From Clostridia bacterium (GTDB lineage Bacteria > Bacillota > Clostridia > Oscillospirales > CAG-272), in assembly GCA_017456145.1 (NCBI GenBank), contig JAFTJZ010000030.1, positions 1-64,000 of the forward strand: a stretch of 64,000 nt of DNA. The letters are read 5' to 3'. The number at the start of each line of letters is the position of its first letter. Positions within the stretch are counted from its first letter, which is position 1. The notes beneath the pieces are model-generated. The model made no database searches, had not been told where the DNA came from, and saw only the letters and a list, made by a program, of their open reading frames with translations. Below are positions 54,243-61,920 of this stretch, piece by piece. The position numbers were made by a program, and so were the translations under genes.

Positions 54243-54564
54243 CGGAGATCGCGTGCCACCAAGGTACATACCTACCAAGCCAAGGAGTCCGGGGAGCCCG
54301 AAGCGACGTCAAGAAAATCTCCGGCTGCGCACCAACTGAGCCCCAGCCAAGGAGTCAGGGGGAGGCGGGGGACAGAAACTACGGCGTTTGAGTTGGTTCT
54401 GTCCCCCGCGAAAACGCACAGATAAACAAGCAGCGCACGATTACGGGGCTCTGAACCCACGTTTGCGCCCAAATGCAGTAAAACTCCATACTGCTGCGTA
54501 GCGCAAACGCACCAAATTGCCTCGCGGCAATTTGAGGGGTTTATCGCCGGGAAGTCTGCACGAG
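54243..54564. other. Hairpin-rich stretch between the propeller gene and the tRNA terminator
   Basis: No gene recognised. It contains a 13-bp stem GCGGGGGACAGAA/TTCTGTCCCCCGC (54365-54409). A nested stem follows, GTTTGCGC/GCGCAAAC with GCAGTA/TACTGC inside (about 54460-54510), then CAAATTGCC/GGCAATTTG (about 54513-54534). A short string resembling a tRNA 3' half (TTACGGGGCTCTGAACCC) lies near 54440. Confidence 0.5.
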
Positions 54565-54602
54565 AAAAAAGCAGGGACGGCTGATGCCGTCCCTGCTTTT
54601 TT
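54565..54602 (-). terminator. Terminator of the tRNA operon
   Basis: Minus strand GCAGGGACGGC (54586-54596)/GCCGTCCCTGC (54571-54581), then TTTTTT, directly behind tRNA-Gly. Confidence 0.9.
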
Positions 54603-54603
54603 C

Positions 54604-54679
54604 TGGAGCGGATTACGGGGCTCGAACCCGCCACCTCCACCTTGGCAAGGTGGCGCTCTACCAAATGAGCTAAATCCGC
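54604..54679 (-). tRNA. tRNA-Gly (anticodon GCC)
   Basis: Minus strand cloverleaf: acceptor GCGGATT/AATCCGC, D-arm GCTCATTTGGTAGAGC, anticodon loop CTTGCCAAG, T-loop GGTTCGAGCCC, discriminator U and encoded CCA. Last of four tRNAs. Confidence 0.95.
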
Positions 54680-54708
54680 ATATGATCGGGAAATTTCTTT
54701 CCCGATTT

Positions 54709-54784
54709 TGGTGCCTCCGGTCGGAATCGAACCAACGACACGGGGATTTTCAGTCCCCTGCTCTACCAACTGAGCTACAGAGGC
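54709..54784 (-). tRNA. tRNA-Phe (anticodon GAA)
   Basis: Minus strand: acceptor GCCTCTG/CGGAGGC, anticodon loop CTGAAAA, T-arm GTTGGTTCGATTCCGAC, discriminator A, encoded CCA. Confidence 0.95.
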
Positions 54785-54787
54785 AAA

Positions 54788-54864
54788 TGGCGACCTGAAG
54801 GGGACTCGAACCCCTGACCTCTAGCGTGACAGGCTAGCGTTCTAACCAACTGAACTACCAGGCC
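54788..54864 (-). tRNA. tRNA-Asp (anticodon GTC)
   Basis: Minus strand: acceptor GGCCTGG/TCAGGTC with two G-U pairs, anticodon loop CTGTCAC, T-arm GGGGTTCGAGTCCCC, discriminator G (an aspartate identity element), encoded CCA. Confidence 0.95.
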
Positions 54865-54886
54865 AAATGCGGCAACGAATTGCCGC

Positions 54887-54962
54887 TGGTGGAAACAATA
54901 GGGCTCGAACCTATGACCCCCTGCTTGTAAGGCAGGTGCTCTCCCAACTGAGCTATGCTTCC
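54887..54962 (-). tRNA. tRNA-Val (anticodon TAC)
   Basis: Minus strand: acceptor GGAAGCA/TGTTTCC, anticodon loop CTTACAA, T-arm ATAGGTTCGAGCCCTAT, discriminator A, encoded CCA. First of the operon. Confidence 0.95.
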
Positions 54963-54991
54963 ATCGCCGTCACGATTGCGACGACTTGGCT

Positions 54992-55020
54992 ATTATACCA
55001 CACAAAAAATCGTTTGTCAA
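54992..55020 (-). promoter_or_regulatory. tRNA operon promoter
   Basis: Minus strand TTGACA (55015-55020), 17-bp spacer, TATAAT (54992-54997) with TGG before the -10, as in the rRNA promoter. Confidence 0.88.
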
Positions 55021-55073
55021 GTGTTTTTTCAAAATTTTTTTATTTTTTACAGCATTTTTTACACGATTTCCGC

Positions 55074-55102
55074 TTGACAGCAGCGGCATTTCGCTATATA
55101 AT
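55074..55102 (+). promoter_or_regulatory. Promoter of the DUF1858 gene
   Basis: TTGACA (55074-55079), 17-bp spacer, TATAAT (55097-55102). The leader then contains a small hairpin GCCCC/GGGGC (55113-55126). Confidence 0.85.
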
Positions 55103-55155
55103 ATAGCTGTAGCCCCGCATGGGGCGAAATACACTCGGAAAGGAACTGCATTATC

Positions 55156-55362
55156 ATGGTTGTAACCAAGGAGTCCATCATTGGCGACGTTCTTGACGCT
55201 GCTCCCGACACCGCTCCCTTCTTCTTTGAGATCGGTATGCACTGCCTCGGCTGCCCCGCATCCCGCGGCGAGTCCATTGAGGACGCTTGCGAGGTACACG
55301 GCACCGACGCCGACGAGCTGATCGCCAAGATCAAAGCACATCTGGCAAAGAAAGACGCTTGA
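55156..55362 (+). CDS. DUF1858 domain protein (hybrid-cluster-protein-associated disulfide type)
   Basis: 68 aa, the usual length. Starts VVTKESIIGDVLDAAPDTAPFFFEIGMHCLGCPASRGESIEDACEVHG-like: the DUF1858 pattern with a CxxC pair (Cys-Leu-Gly-Cys) after the helical start. Family members are small redox-type proteins common in anaerobes, sometimes beside hybrid-cluster proteins; none is nearby here. Single gene with its own strong promoter and terminator, suggesting high expression. Confidence 0.92.
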   Translation: MVVTKESIIGDVLDAAPDTAPFFFEIGMHCLGCPASRGESIEDACEVHGTDADELIAKIKAHLAKKDA

Positions 55363-55376
55363 TCGCGCCGACAAAC

Positions 55377-55404
55377 GCCCCAACCCATTCTCTGTGGTTG
55401 GGGC
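55377..55404 (+). terminator. Terminator of the DUF1858 gene
   Basis: GCCCCAACC (55377-55385)/GGTTGGGGC (55396-55404), followed by AATTTGTTTT. Confidence 0.85.
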
Positions 55405-55413
55405 AATTTGTTT

Positions 55414-55672
55414 TCAGAGACGCGATAAAACATTGATACTTGCGGTATGGCCAGATATTGTTTCCCATAATAGAATTTCATCAGACGATCCGATTCGAAA
55501 ATGTTCGTTTCTCCCGAACTTCTGTTCCATCCCATGCGTGTAGAGCGCTTGATTTGCTGTTATGCTCTTCCCCCTCCACGGAGGGAGGGGGAGGATTGTC
55601 ACTGACGGGTGTACAAGCGGGAAAAAACAGTAATAACACAGCGAGCACAAACGTCATCATCTGTTTTTTCAT
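55414..55672 (-). pseudogene. Truncated, frameshifted copy of the neighbouring lipoprotein gene
   Basis: From 55672 the minus strand encodes MKKQMMTFVLAVLLLFFPAC and TPVSDNPPPPS, almost identical to the start of the gene at 57154. It continues with AWDGTEVREKRTF and stops at 55481 after 63 codons. A shifted frame then carries weak similarity (LLWETISGHTASINV against FVWENHDVILTNSGTYIDI) to about 55414, where homology ends. The partial copy keeps the same signal peptide and G/C-palindromic linker. It is probably a decayed duplication; a short secreted lipopeptide cannot be excluded. Confidence 0.7.
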
Positions 55673-55723
55673 ACGAACAAACCTCTTTTCCATTAACAAA
55701 TAAAATATATCACGAGGTTCCCC

Positions 55724-57154
55724 TTAATTCATCGGCTCAAGCAGAAGAAAATCTTCTTCCGTCATATGACGATCGGCAGGATCAAATTTTAGATAAATGT
55801 CATAATTTGGTATGCACCGAGTTTCTCTCATCGTCTCCATGGTGTAATCTTCAACAAATGTATAGAGGAATCCCGTTCCGTCTGCGCGGATATGTGACTG
55901 CATGACTGCAGGCATGTTATACCTTTGCAGCTCGATCGTATAGCAGGTTTCCATTGTGTCCAGCCGGATCACCCTCAACTCCTTGCCGATACAGGTCGCA
56001 AAATGATGCAACCGATCTGCGTGCGGCGCATCGGGATCATCCCACAAATAATATGTGGCCCCGACGCTAACCAGGCTGTAAAAATATTGAGGTTCAAAGT
56101 TGAAACAAAACAGATAATCACCATCAAGATTCACCAAGCCGACATTTTGCAGTAACGGCTCGGGCACCGCATTCTGATTGCGAAGATCAATCCGATAAAA
56201 ATCCCGTTCGGGGGATGTTCGCTCGTAATAGGAGCGCTCCGTCTCACCGGGATATTTCTCTTCTATTCCATCCGGCAGCGGCAGTGTTGTTGTATCTCCG
56301 TATAACGAATAATACAGATAGCCCTTTCGCATCCCCACGCTGATAAAATCGGATGGCAACGCAGGATTATCATATGCCTGATATTCGGGCTCATCCGACA
56401 TCAGATCCACGTACCCGATATGTCGACTTCCGTTCATATACAAAATATCATCTTCAATATATCCTGCAAACATCTGCACCGGTGTATCACACAGTAACCG
56501 CACCTCACCGTCGGTGGTATCAAGCGAATACATGGACATATCCGACTCGCTCGCTGATCGGTATGCGGTAAAATAGATCGTTCGTGTATACGGATCGAAA
56601 TACCAGGTGTTCCCCACCAGATCCATCGGGTCCGATAAAATCTTGATCGTCTGCGTTTTCTGATCGTATCGAACAAATTGACGGGAAAGAGCGACCACTC
56701 CATCCATCATATTGGTCACGAAGGTATCCATGTAGAGCACCATAGACCCGTCTCCCTCGTACGGTGATACCAGCCGATGTTTTGAACGCTTTGCGATCAT
56801 TTGCGGGCACGTCGGGCGGTTATGCTGCTCCGCCTCGCATAAGGGATCAAAGCAGATAGAAAATTCTTCTCCCGTATTTATATCAATATATGTCCCGCTG
56901 TTGGTCAAAATCACATCGTGATTTTCCCATACAAAGGTACTCCTATGACCGGGGAGCAACGTCCTTTGTGATGGAATCGTTTTCCCATCCCACGCATCCT
57001 GATCAACGATTTCAGCGTCGTTTTGGGATACTTGATTTTTTTCTCCCTCCTCCCCCTCTTCAGAGGGAGGGGGAGGATTGTCACTGACGGGTGTACACGC
57101 AGAAAGAAATAATAACAACATGGCGAGTACAAACGTCATCATCTGTTTTTTCAT
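55724..57154 (-). CDS. Lipoprotein with predicted beta-propeller-like domain
   Basis: 476 aa. SpII signal with lipobox LSAC, then PPPPSEEGEEGEK. The DNA under this linker is a strong inverted repeat (57043-57076). The mature part has many short strands with Tyr/Asp (VLYMDTFVTNMMDGVV, NTWYFDPYTRTIYFTAYRS, DDILYMNGSRHIGYVDL, GYLYYSLYGD), of the DUF5050-like propeller type, and two near-adjacent cysteines (SICFDPLCEAEQHNRPTC). A partial copy lies just downstream. Surface-anchored, ligand unknown. Confidence 0.8.
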   Translation of the reverse strand: MKKQMMTFVLAMLLLFLSACTPVSDNPPPPSEEGEEGEKNQVSQNDAEIVDQDAWDGKTIPSQRTLLPGHRSTFVWENHDVILTNSGTYIDINTGEEFSICFDPLCEAEQHNRPTCPQMIAKRSKHRLVSPYEGDGSMVLYMDTFVTNMMDGVVALSRQFVRYDQKTQTIKILSDPMDLVGNTWYFDPYTRTIYFTAYRSASESDMSMYSLDTTDGEVRLLCDTPVQMFAGYIEDDILYMNGSRHIGYVDLMSDEPEYQAYDNPALPSDFISVGMRKGYLYYSLYGDTTTLPLPDGIEEKYPGETERSYYERTSPERDFYRIDLRNQNAVPEPLLQNVGLVNLDGDYLFCFNFEPQYFYSLVSVGATYYLWDDPDAPHADRLHHFATCIGKELRVIRLDTMETCYTIELQRYNMPAVMQSHIRADGTGFLYTFVEDYTMETMRETRCIPNYDIYLKFDPADRHMTEEDFLLLEPMN

Positions 57155-57174
57155 GACAACACCTACTTTTAAGA

Positions 57175-57705
57175 TTAAAAATCGTCTACATACGAATCTG
57201 TAAGCAGATCACTTTCAAAATATGTCGGCGTGTATCTAAAAATGTCTACACATTGATTGGGATCATCGCTTACCCATTGTTCGGTCTCATATATAGCGAA
57301 CATATAAATAAAATCGTCTGATTCATTCATGATGATTGAGTCCGTTACAAGCCAAGTATAATAATCGAAAAGTACTTTCTCTTGATAACTCTCTACATCA
57401 TCAATAATAGTACCGTCAGCAGCATATGCTTGGATATAGGCATACATATTTAACCGGCCATAATAGACCGGATAAGACGTATCGTATCGATCTACCACAT
57501 ACGATCCCCAAATTGAACCAACGGTCGATCCGGTATGCGACGAATAGGTAGCGATGGTATGCTGAATATTGTTTCCGGCGGAGAAACTATAACGAACCTG
57601 CTGCGACGTTGTAGCTTGCGACTGTGCAAACGACGGCAAGCAAAGTGCGCAGATCATCATAACGGAAAGTGCGAGAGAAATAAACATTTTTGTGGTCTTT
57701 TTCAT
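57175..57705 (-). CDS. Small secreted protein of unknown function
   Basis: 176 aa from the ATG preceded by AGAAAGGGAT. Sec signal peptide of about 31 residues (MKKTTKMFISLALSVMMICA, cleavage near SFAQSQA), no lipobox. The mature ~145 residues are polar with beta-like strands (SYVVDRYDTSYPVYYGRLNMYAYIQAY, FIYMFAIYETEQWV) and no recognised domain. Same strand as the propeller lipoprotein 20 bp downstream, so possibly co-transcribed. A terminator stands between it and the small ORF upstream. Confidence 0.75.
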   Translation of the reverse strand: MKKTTKMFISLALSVMMICALCLPSFAQSQATTSQQVRYSFSAGNNIQHTIATYSSHTGSTVGSIWGSYVVDRYDTSYPVYYGRLNMYAYIQAYAADGTIIDDVESYQEKVLFDYYTWLVTDSIIMNESDDFIYMFAIYETEQWVSDDPNQCVDIFRYTPTYFESDLLTDSYVDDF

Positions 57706-57796
57706 AAAAGATCCCTTTCTGTGCAATCAGCACGGCGGCATACGGTTACTTCTGTCACGCAAGCATTGCCGCATGGTTTTTGCCCAGCTCCTCCCC

Positions 57797-57836
57797 AAAA
57801 AAACACGCACGAACGTCAATCCGACTACGTCCGTGC
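57797..57836 (-). terminator. Intrinsic terminator of the small-ORF unit
   Basis: Minus strand GCACGGACGT (57827-57836) pairs with ACGTTCGTGC (57807-57816) through one G-T wobble, followed by GTGTTTTTTT. It overlaps the end of the small ORF. Confidence 0.85.
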
Positions 57837-57944
57837 GCGAGGTATGCTGTATTGCAATCTTCCTCTCCACCAATCGCAAAAGGAAGTCACAGCGACGCAA
57901 CACGGAACAAATGCAGCATACATGATATAGAAAATCGTATTCAC
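57825..57944 (-). CDS. Small hydrophobic peptide ORF in its own transcription unit (39 aa)
   Basis: GTG start with AAAGGAGG 8 nt upstream, 39 codons to TAG. The peptide starts MNTIFYIMYAAFVPCCVAVT, a single hydrophobic segment with two adjacent cysteines. It then turns basic and aromatic (SFCDWWRGRLQYSIPRART). A perfect promoter lies 60 bp upstream and a terminator overlaps the stop, giving a transcript of about 200 nt. Size and topology recall type I toxin peptides or small membrane proteins, but no family is recognised and the unit could equally be a regulatory RNA. Confidence 0.55.
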   Translation of the reverse strand: MNTIFYIMYAAFVPCCVAVTSFCDWWRGRLQYSIPRART

Positions 57945-58002
57945 GGCGATGTCCTCCTTTACCGGGGTTCAGATGAGTCCCTACATAGGACCTTGTAAGA
58001 AT

Positions 58003-58031
58003 ATTATACCATAATCAACACATTTTGTCAA
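58003..58031 (-). promoter_or_regulatory. Promoter of the small-ORF unit
   Basis: Minus strand TTGACA (58026-58031), 17-bp spacer, TATAAT (58003-58008) with TGG before it; full consensus match. Confidence 0.88.
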
Positions 58032-58153
58032 TGGTTTTTTTGAAAAATACACAAAGCATCACTCTCATCAAAACGAGCTGCCGCCCAAATTGTCGTATTT
58101 GTCGTATTTGCATTTGCATATTTGCATCTTTCGGATAAATTCCGCGCAGCTAC

Positions 58154-58182
58154 TTGACAATCCGTTCCGTTTATGTTATAAT
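58154..58182 (+). promoter_or_regulatory. Promoter of the ileS T-box leader
   Basis: TTGACA (58154-58159), 17-bp spacer, TATAAT (58177-58182) with TGT before it. Confidence 0.88.
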
Positions 58183-58188
58183 AACATG

Positions 58189-58472
58189 GAATAGCTATGA
58201 TGAAGACGCCGTTTGTCGAAGGCTTGCAGAGAGCGCGGGGGTGGTGCGACCGCGTAGGTAGTAGACGATCGGAGATCACTTCGGAGCCGGCAGCCCATAT
58301 GCGGACGCGCAAGCGTCGCCGCAGGTAAGCGAGCCCGTCCCGCCGCGTTAAGGCGACTGCCCTATTTGGGGCAACGAGAGGCGTCATCAGACGCAATGTG
58401 AGTGGTACCACGGCGGCATCTGCGCGATGCCTTCGCCTCACAGTCGCACCCGTGCGGCTGTGGGGCTTTTTT
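58189..58472 (+). promoter_or_regulatory. T-box riboswitch of ileS
   Basis: A ~285-nt structured leader containing the T-box core GAGTGGTACCACGG at about 58399-58414. It ends in a long terminator, CCTCACAGTCGCAC (58436-58449)/GTGCGGCTGTGGGG (58452-58465), followed by TTTTTT. An ATC triplet near 58276 is a plausible isoleucine specifier. Uncharged tRNA-Ile should stabilise the antiterminator and allow ileS expression. Confidence 0.93.
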
Positions 58473-58547
58473 GATCAAAAAGCAAACGGTCGCTCCCCCG
58501 ATCCCAAGAACGGATTTCATTTATCAAATCAAAAAGGAGACGTAGTT

Positions 58548-61349
58548 ATGGCAAAGGACTACACAAGCACACTCAACCTGCCTGCCACCAAATTTGAAAT
58601 GCGGGCAAATCTTCCCACCCGCGAGCCCAAAATGCTCGAATACTGGAACACTCTGGATCTCTACAACCGTATGCTGGATGAAAAAGAAGGAAAGCCTCTC
58701 TTTATTCTGCACGACGGCCCCCCCTTCTCCAACGGCAACATTCACATGGGTCATGCGCTCAACAAGATCCTCAAGGACTTCATCAACAAGTCTCGCACCA
58801 TGATGGGATATCGCGTCCCTTACATCCCCGGCTGGGATAACCATGGCATGCCCATTGAGTCTGCCATCATTAAAAAGAATAAGCTGGACCACAAGAATAT
58901 GTCGGTCTCCGACTTCCGTTCGGCGTGCGAGAAGTTCGCACAGAGCTTTATCGACACCCAGCGCGAGCAGTTCAAGCGCCTGGGCATCACTGCCGATTGG
59001 GAGCATCCTTACGCTACCATGGCGCCCTCCTTCGAGGCCAAGGAGGTCAAGGTATTCGGCGAAATGTTCAAGAAGGGCTACATCTACAAGGGCATGAAAC
59101 CCGTATACTGGTGCCCCAAGGACGAGACGGCGCTGGCCGAGGCAGAGATCGAATATAAGACCGACAAATGTACCTCCATTTACGTCAAGTTCCGCGTCAA
59201 GAACGATCAGGGCAAGCTGGCCTCCATCTGCGACGTGAACAACACCTATTTTGTCATCTGGACGACGACCACCTGGACACTGCCCGGTAACCAGCTCATC
59301 ACGCTCTCCCCTGTGGACGATTACGTCATCGTGCGCGCCGAGAATGGCGAGTGCTACATCGTTGCCGAGGCGCTTTGCGCTAAAACCATGGCAGAAGGCG
59401 GCATAGAAAGCTATGAGGTGCTCGCCACCATGAAGGGCATCGATTTTGAATACATGACCGCACAGCACCCCTTCCTTGACCGTGAATCGCTCATCGCCGT
59501 TGCCGACTACGTCACCATGGACGCCGGTACGGGCTGCGTTCATACCGCAGGCGGCTTTGGCGCGGACGACTTCGTCACCAGCCGCCGCTATAACGTGGAC
59601 GTCGTCGTTCCCGTGGACGACCGCGGCTACCAGACCAAGGATGCGGGCAAGTTCGCAGGTCTGTATTACGATGCCTCCAACAAGGCTATCTTCGACGATC
59701 TGGTCGAAAGTGGCGCTTTGTTTGCCTCCCGCGAATTTGAGCATGAATATCCTCACTGCTGGAGATGCAAGTCTCCCATCATCTTCCGTGCAACCCCCCA
59801 GTGGTTCTGCTCGGTCGATGCCTTCAAGGAGGATGCTGTCAAGGCTTGCGAGAACGTACGTTGGCTGCCCGCATGGGGTGGTGACCGCATGGTACAGATG
59901 ATCCGCGAGAGAGCCGATTGGTGTATCTCCCGCCAGCGCAAGTGGGGTCTTCCCATTCCCGTCTTCTACTGCGAGGACTGCAGCGAGGTCATCTGCAACG
60001 ACGCCACCATCGATCGTGTTTCCGCCATCTTCGGCGAGAAGGGCTCCAACGCTTGGTTTGATATGGATGCTGTTGACCTTCTGCCCGAGGGCTTTGTTTG
60101 CCCCAAGTGCGGCAAGGCGCACTTCACCAAGGAGATCAATACGTTGGACGGCTGGTTTGATTCGGGCTCGACCCACCACGCCGTGCTCAGCGAGGAGCAG
60201 TGGCCCGCGGACGTTTATCTGGAGGGTGCTGACCAGTACCGCGGTTGGTTCCAGTCCTCTTTGCTGACCGCCATCGGCGCCAAGGGTGGCACGACCGCCC
60301 CCTTTAAGACGGTTCTGACCCACGGTTGGGTCGTAGACGGCGAGGGGCGCGCGATGCACAAATCGCTCGGCAACGGTGTCGATCCGCTGGATATGATCAA
60401 AAAATACGGTGCCGATCTGGTGCGTCTGTGGGTCGCCTCCGCAGATTATCAGGTAGACGTACGCGTCTCCGAGCTGATCTTCAAGCAGCTCTCCGAGGCA
60501 TACCGCAAGATCCGCAACACCGCCCGCATTCTGCTTGCTAACCTTGGCGACGGTGAGGGGGCCTTCCATCCCGACACCGATGTCGTTGCATATGAGGAGC
60601 TGTATGAGATCGACCGCTGGATTTTGGCGCGTTTCAACAAGCTCCTGGCCGAATGCCTGCAGGGGTATGAGAATTTTGAATACCACACTGTCTATCACGC
60701 CATTACCAACTTCTGCACCACCGATCTCTCCAAGCTCTATATTGACATCACCAAGGATCGCGTCTACACCGAGAAGAAGGATTCCGCTGCCCGCCGCAGC
60801 GCACTGACCGCCATGTATACGGTTCTCAGTGGTCTGTGCCGTCTGCTCGCCCCCATCCTCAGCTTCACCGCCGAGGAGATCTGGCAGGCAATGCCCCACA
60901 CCGCCAAGGACTTGACCGAGAGCGTCTTCCTCAACGAATTCCCTGCTCTTGATCATGCCGCTGTTCACAGCAAGATCGAAGAGAAGTACGAGCGGCTGTT
61001 TGCGTTGCGCGATGACGTCATGAAGGCGCTGGAGATCGCCCGCGCCGACAAAAAGATCGGAAAATCGCTGGACGCCAAGGTCGCCATTTACCCCAAGTAT
61101 GCCGATCAGATGGCAACGCTGCGTGACTTTGAGGATCAGCTCAAGACGGTGTTCATCGTCTCGGGCGTCGAGCTTTGCGAAGGCGATGTCCCTGCGGATG
61201 CCTTCACCGAGACGGTCTCGGACATCGGCGTCTGCGTCCTGCCCCCCGACGGCTGCAAGTGTGATCGCTGCTGGAGCTACAGCACCGAGGGCAAGGCCAT
61301 CGAGGACGGATTCCTCTGCACACGCTGCCTGAACATTGTTGAGGGATAA
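58548..61349 (+). CDS. ileS: Isoleucyl-tRNA synthetase
   Basis: 933 aa; the ATG at 58548 follows AAAAGGAGA by 9 nt, and upstream in-frame codons lie within the T-box. Class I motifs: HMGH at residues 66-69 and the KMSKS-equivalent MHKSLGN at about 603. Editing (CP1) domain includes TTTWTLPGNQ and DAGTGCVHTAGGFGADDF. C-terminal zinc site CKCDRCW...CTRC. It charges tRNA-Ile in the cytoplasm. Heads an operon with lspA and rluD; controlled by the T-box. Confidence 0.98.
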   Translation: MAKDYTSTLNLPATKFEMRANLPTREPKMLEYWNTLDLYNRMLDEKEGKPLFILHDGPPFSNGNIHMGHALNKILKDFINKSRTMMGYRVPYIPGWDNHGMPIESAIIKKNKLDHKNMSVSDFRSACEKFAQSFIDTQREQFKRLGITADWEHPYATMAPSFEAKEVKVFGEMFKKGYIYKGMKPVYWCPKDETALAEAEIEYKTDKCTSIYVKFRVKNDQGKLASICDVNNTYFVIWTTTTWTLPGNQLITLSPVDDYVIVRAENGECYIVAEALCAKTMAEGGIESYEVLATMKGIDFEYMTAQHPFLDRESLIAVADYVTMDAGTGCVHTAGGFGADDFVTSRRYNVDVVVPVDDRGYQTKDAGKFAGLYYDASNKAIFDDLVESGALFASREFEHEYPHCWRCKSPIIFRATPQWFCSVDAFKEDAVKACENVRWLPAWGGDRMVQMIRERADWCISRQRKWGLPIPVFYCEDCSEVICNDATIDRVSAIFGEKGSNAWFDMDAVDLLPEGFVCPKCGKAHFTKEINTLDGWFDSGSTHHAVLSEEQWPADVYLEGADQYRGWFQSSLLTAIGAKGGTTAPFKTVLTHGWVVDGEGRAMHKSLGNGVDPLDMIKKYGADLVRLWVASADYQVDVRVSELIFKQLSEAYRKIRNTARILLANLGDGEGAFHPDTDVVAYEELYEIDRWILARFNKLLAECLQGYENFEYHTVYHAITNFCTTDLSKLYIDITKDRVYTEKKDSAARRSALTAMYTVLSGLCRLLAPILSFTAEEIWQAMPHTAKDLTESVFLNEFPALDHAAVHSKIEEKYERLFALRDDVMKALEIARADKKIGKSLDAKVAIYPKYADQMATLRDFEDQLKTVFIVSGVELCEGDVPADAFTETVSDIGVCVLPPDGCKCDRCWSYSTEGKAIEDGFLCTRCLNIVEG

Positions 61350-61350
61350 T

Positions 61351-61920
61351 ATGAACGAAAATACCACAAAAAAAACACGCCGCATCCCGTGGCTGTGGCT
61401 GCTGCTCTCCCTTGGTGTCATTGCCATCGACCAGATCACCAAGTGGCTCTGCATCGCCTATCTGAAGGGCATTGATGCTGTGACGCTGATCCCCGGCTTT
61501 CTGCGACTGAATTATGTAGAAAACCGCGGGGCGGCGTTCGGCAGCTTTTCCGATAACCGCTGGGTGTTTATGATCATCTCTACGGTCGCCATTATCGGCG
61601 TGACGGTTTACCTGCTCGGCTTTTGCGAGGAAAACCGCTTACTTCGCGCGGCACTGGCCCTGATCATCGGCGGCGGCATCGGCAACATGATCGACCGCAT
61701 TGCGCTTGGCTACGTCGTGGATTTCATCGACTTCTACGGCATCTGGGATTACGTGTTCAACGGTGCGGACAGCGCCGTCTGCATCGGTGCCGGCATGATG
61801 CTTTTGTACGTTGTTTTGGAGATCGTCAAGGAATATAAGCAAAAAAAGCAGCCCGCCGATCAGAGCACCGATACCGCCGCTCCCACCGACGACAACAGCG
61901 AAGACCATGAATCCAACTGA
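61351..61920 (+). CDS. lspA: Lipoprotein signal peptidase (signal peptidase II)
   Basis: 189 aa; ATG one base after the ileS stop, with GAGGGA 5 nt before it. Four transmembrane segments. The catalytic aspartates are in NMIDRIALG (Asp115) and VVDFIDF (Asp124), and the N-terminal DQITKWL is conserved. The C-terminus carries an extra acidic tail of about 30 residues. It cleaves the signal peptides of prolipoproteins, of which this window encodes about eleven. Confidence 0.97.
   Translation: MNENTTKKTRRIPWLWLLLSLGVIAIDQITKWLCIAYLKGIDAVTLIPGFLRLNYVENRGAAFGSFSDNRWVFMIISTVAIIGVTVYLLGFCEENRLLRAALALIIGGGIGNMIDRIALGYVVDFIDFYGIWDYVFNGADSAVCIGAGMMLLYVVLEIVKEYKQKKQPADQSTDTAAPTDDNSEDHESN

Noticed and set aside
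54436-54460. Fifth tRNA gene next to tRNA-Gly
   Set aside because: Only a T-arm-like string is present; no acceptor, D-arm or anticodon arm can be built.
58524-61454. Long open frame (about 976 codons) on the minus strand across ileS
   Set aside because: It mirrors the codon bias of ileS, has no ribosome site or family similarity, and lies opposite an unmistakable synthetase.
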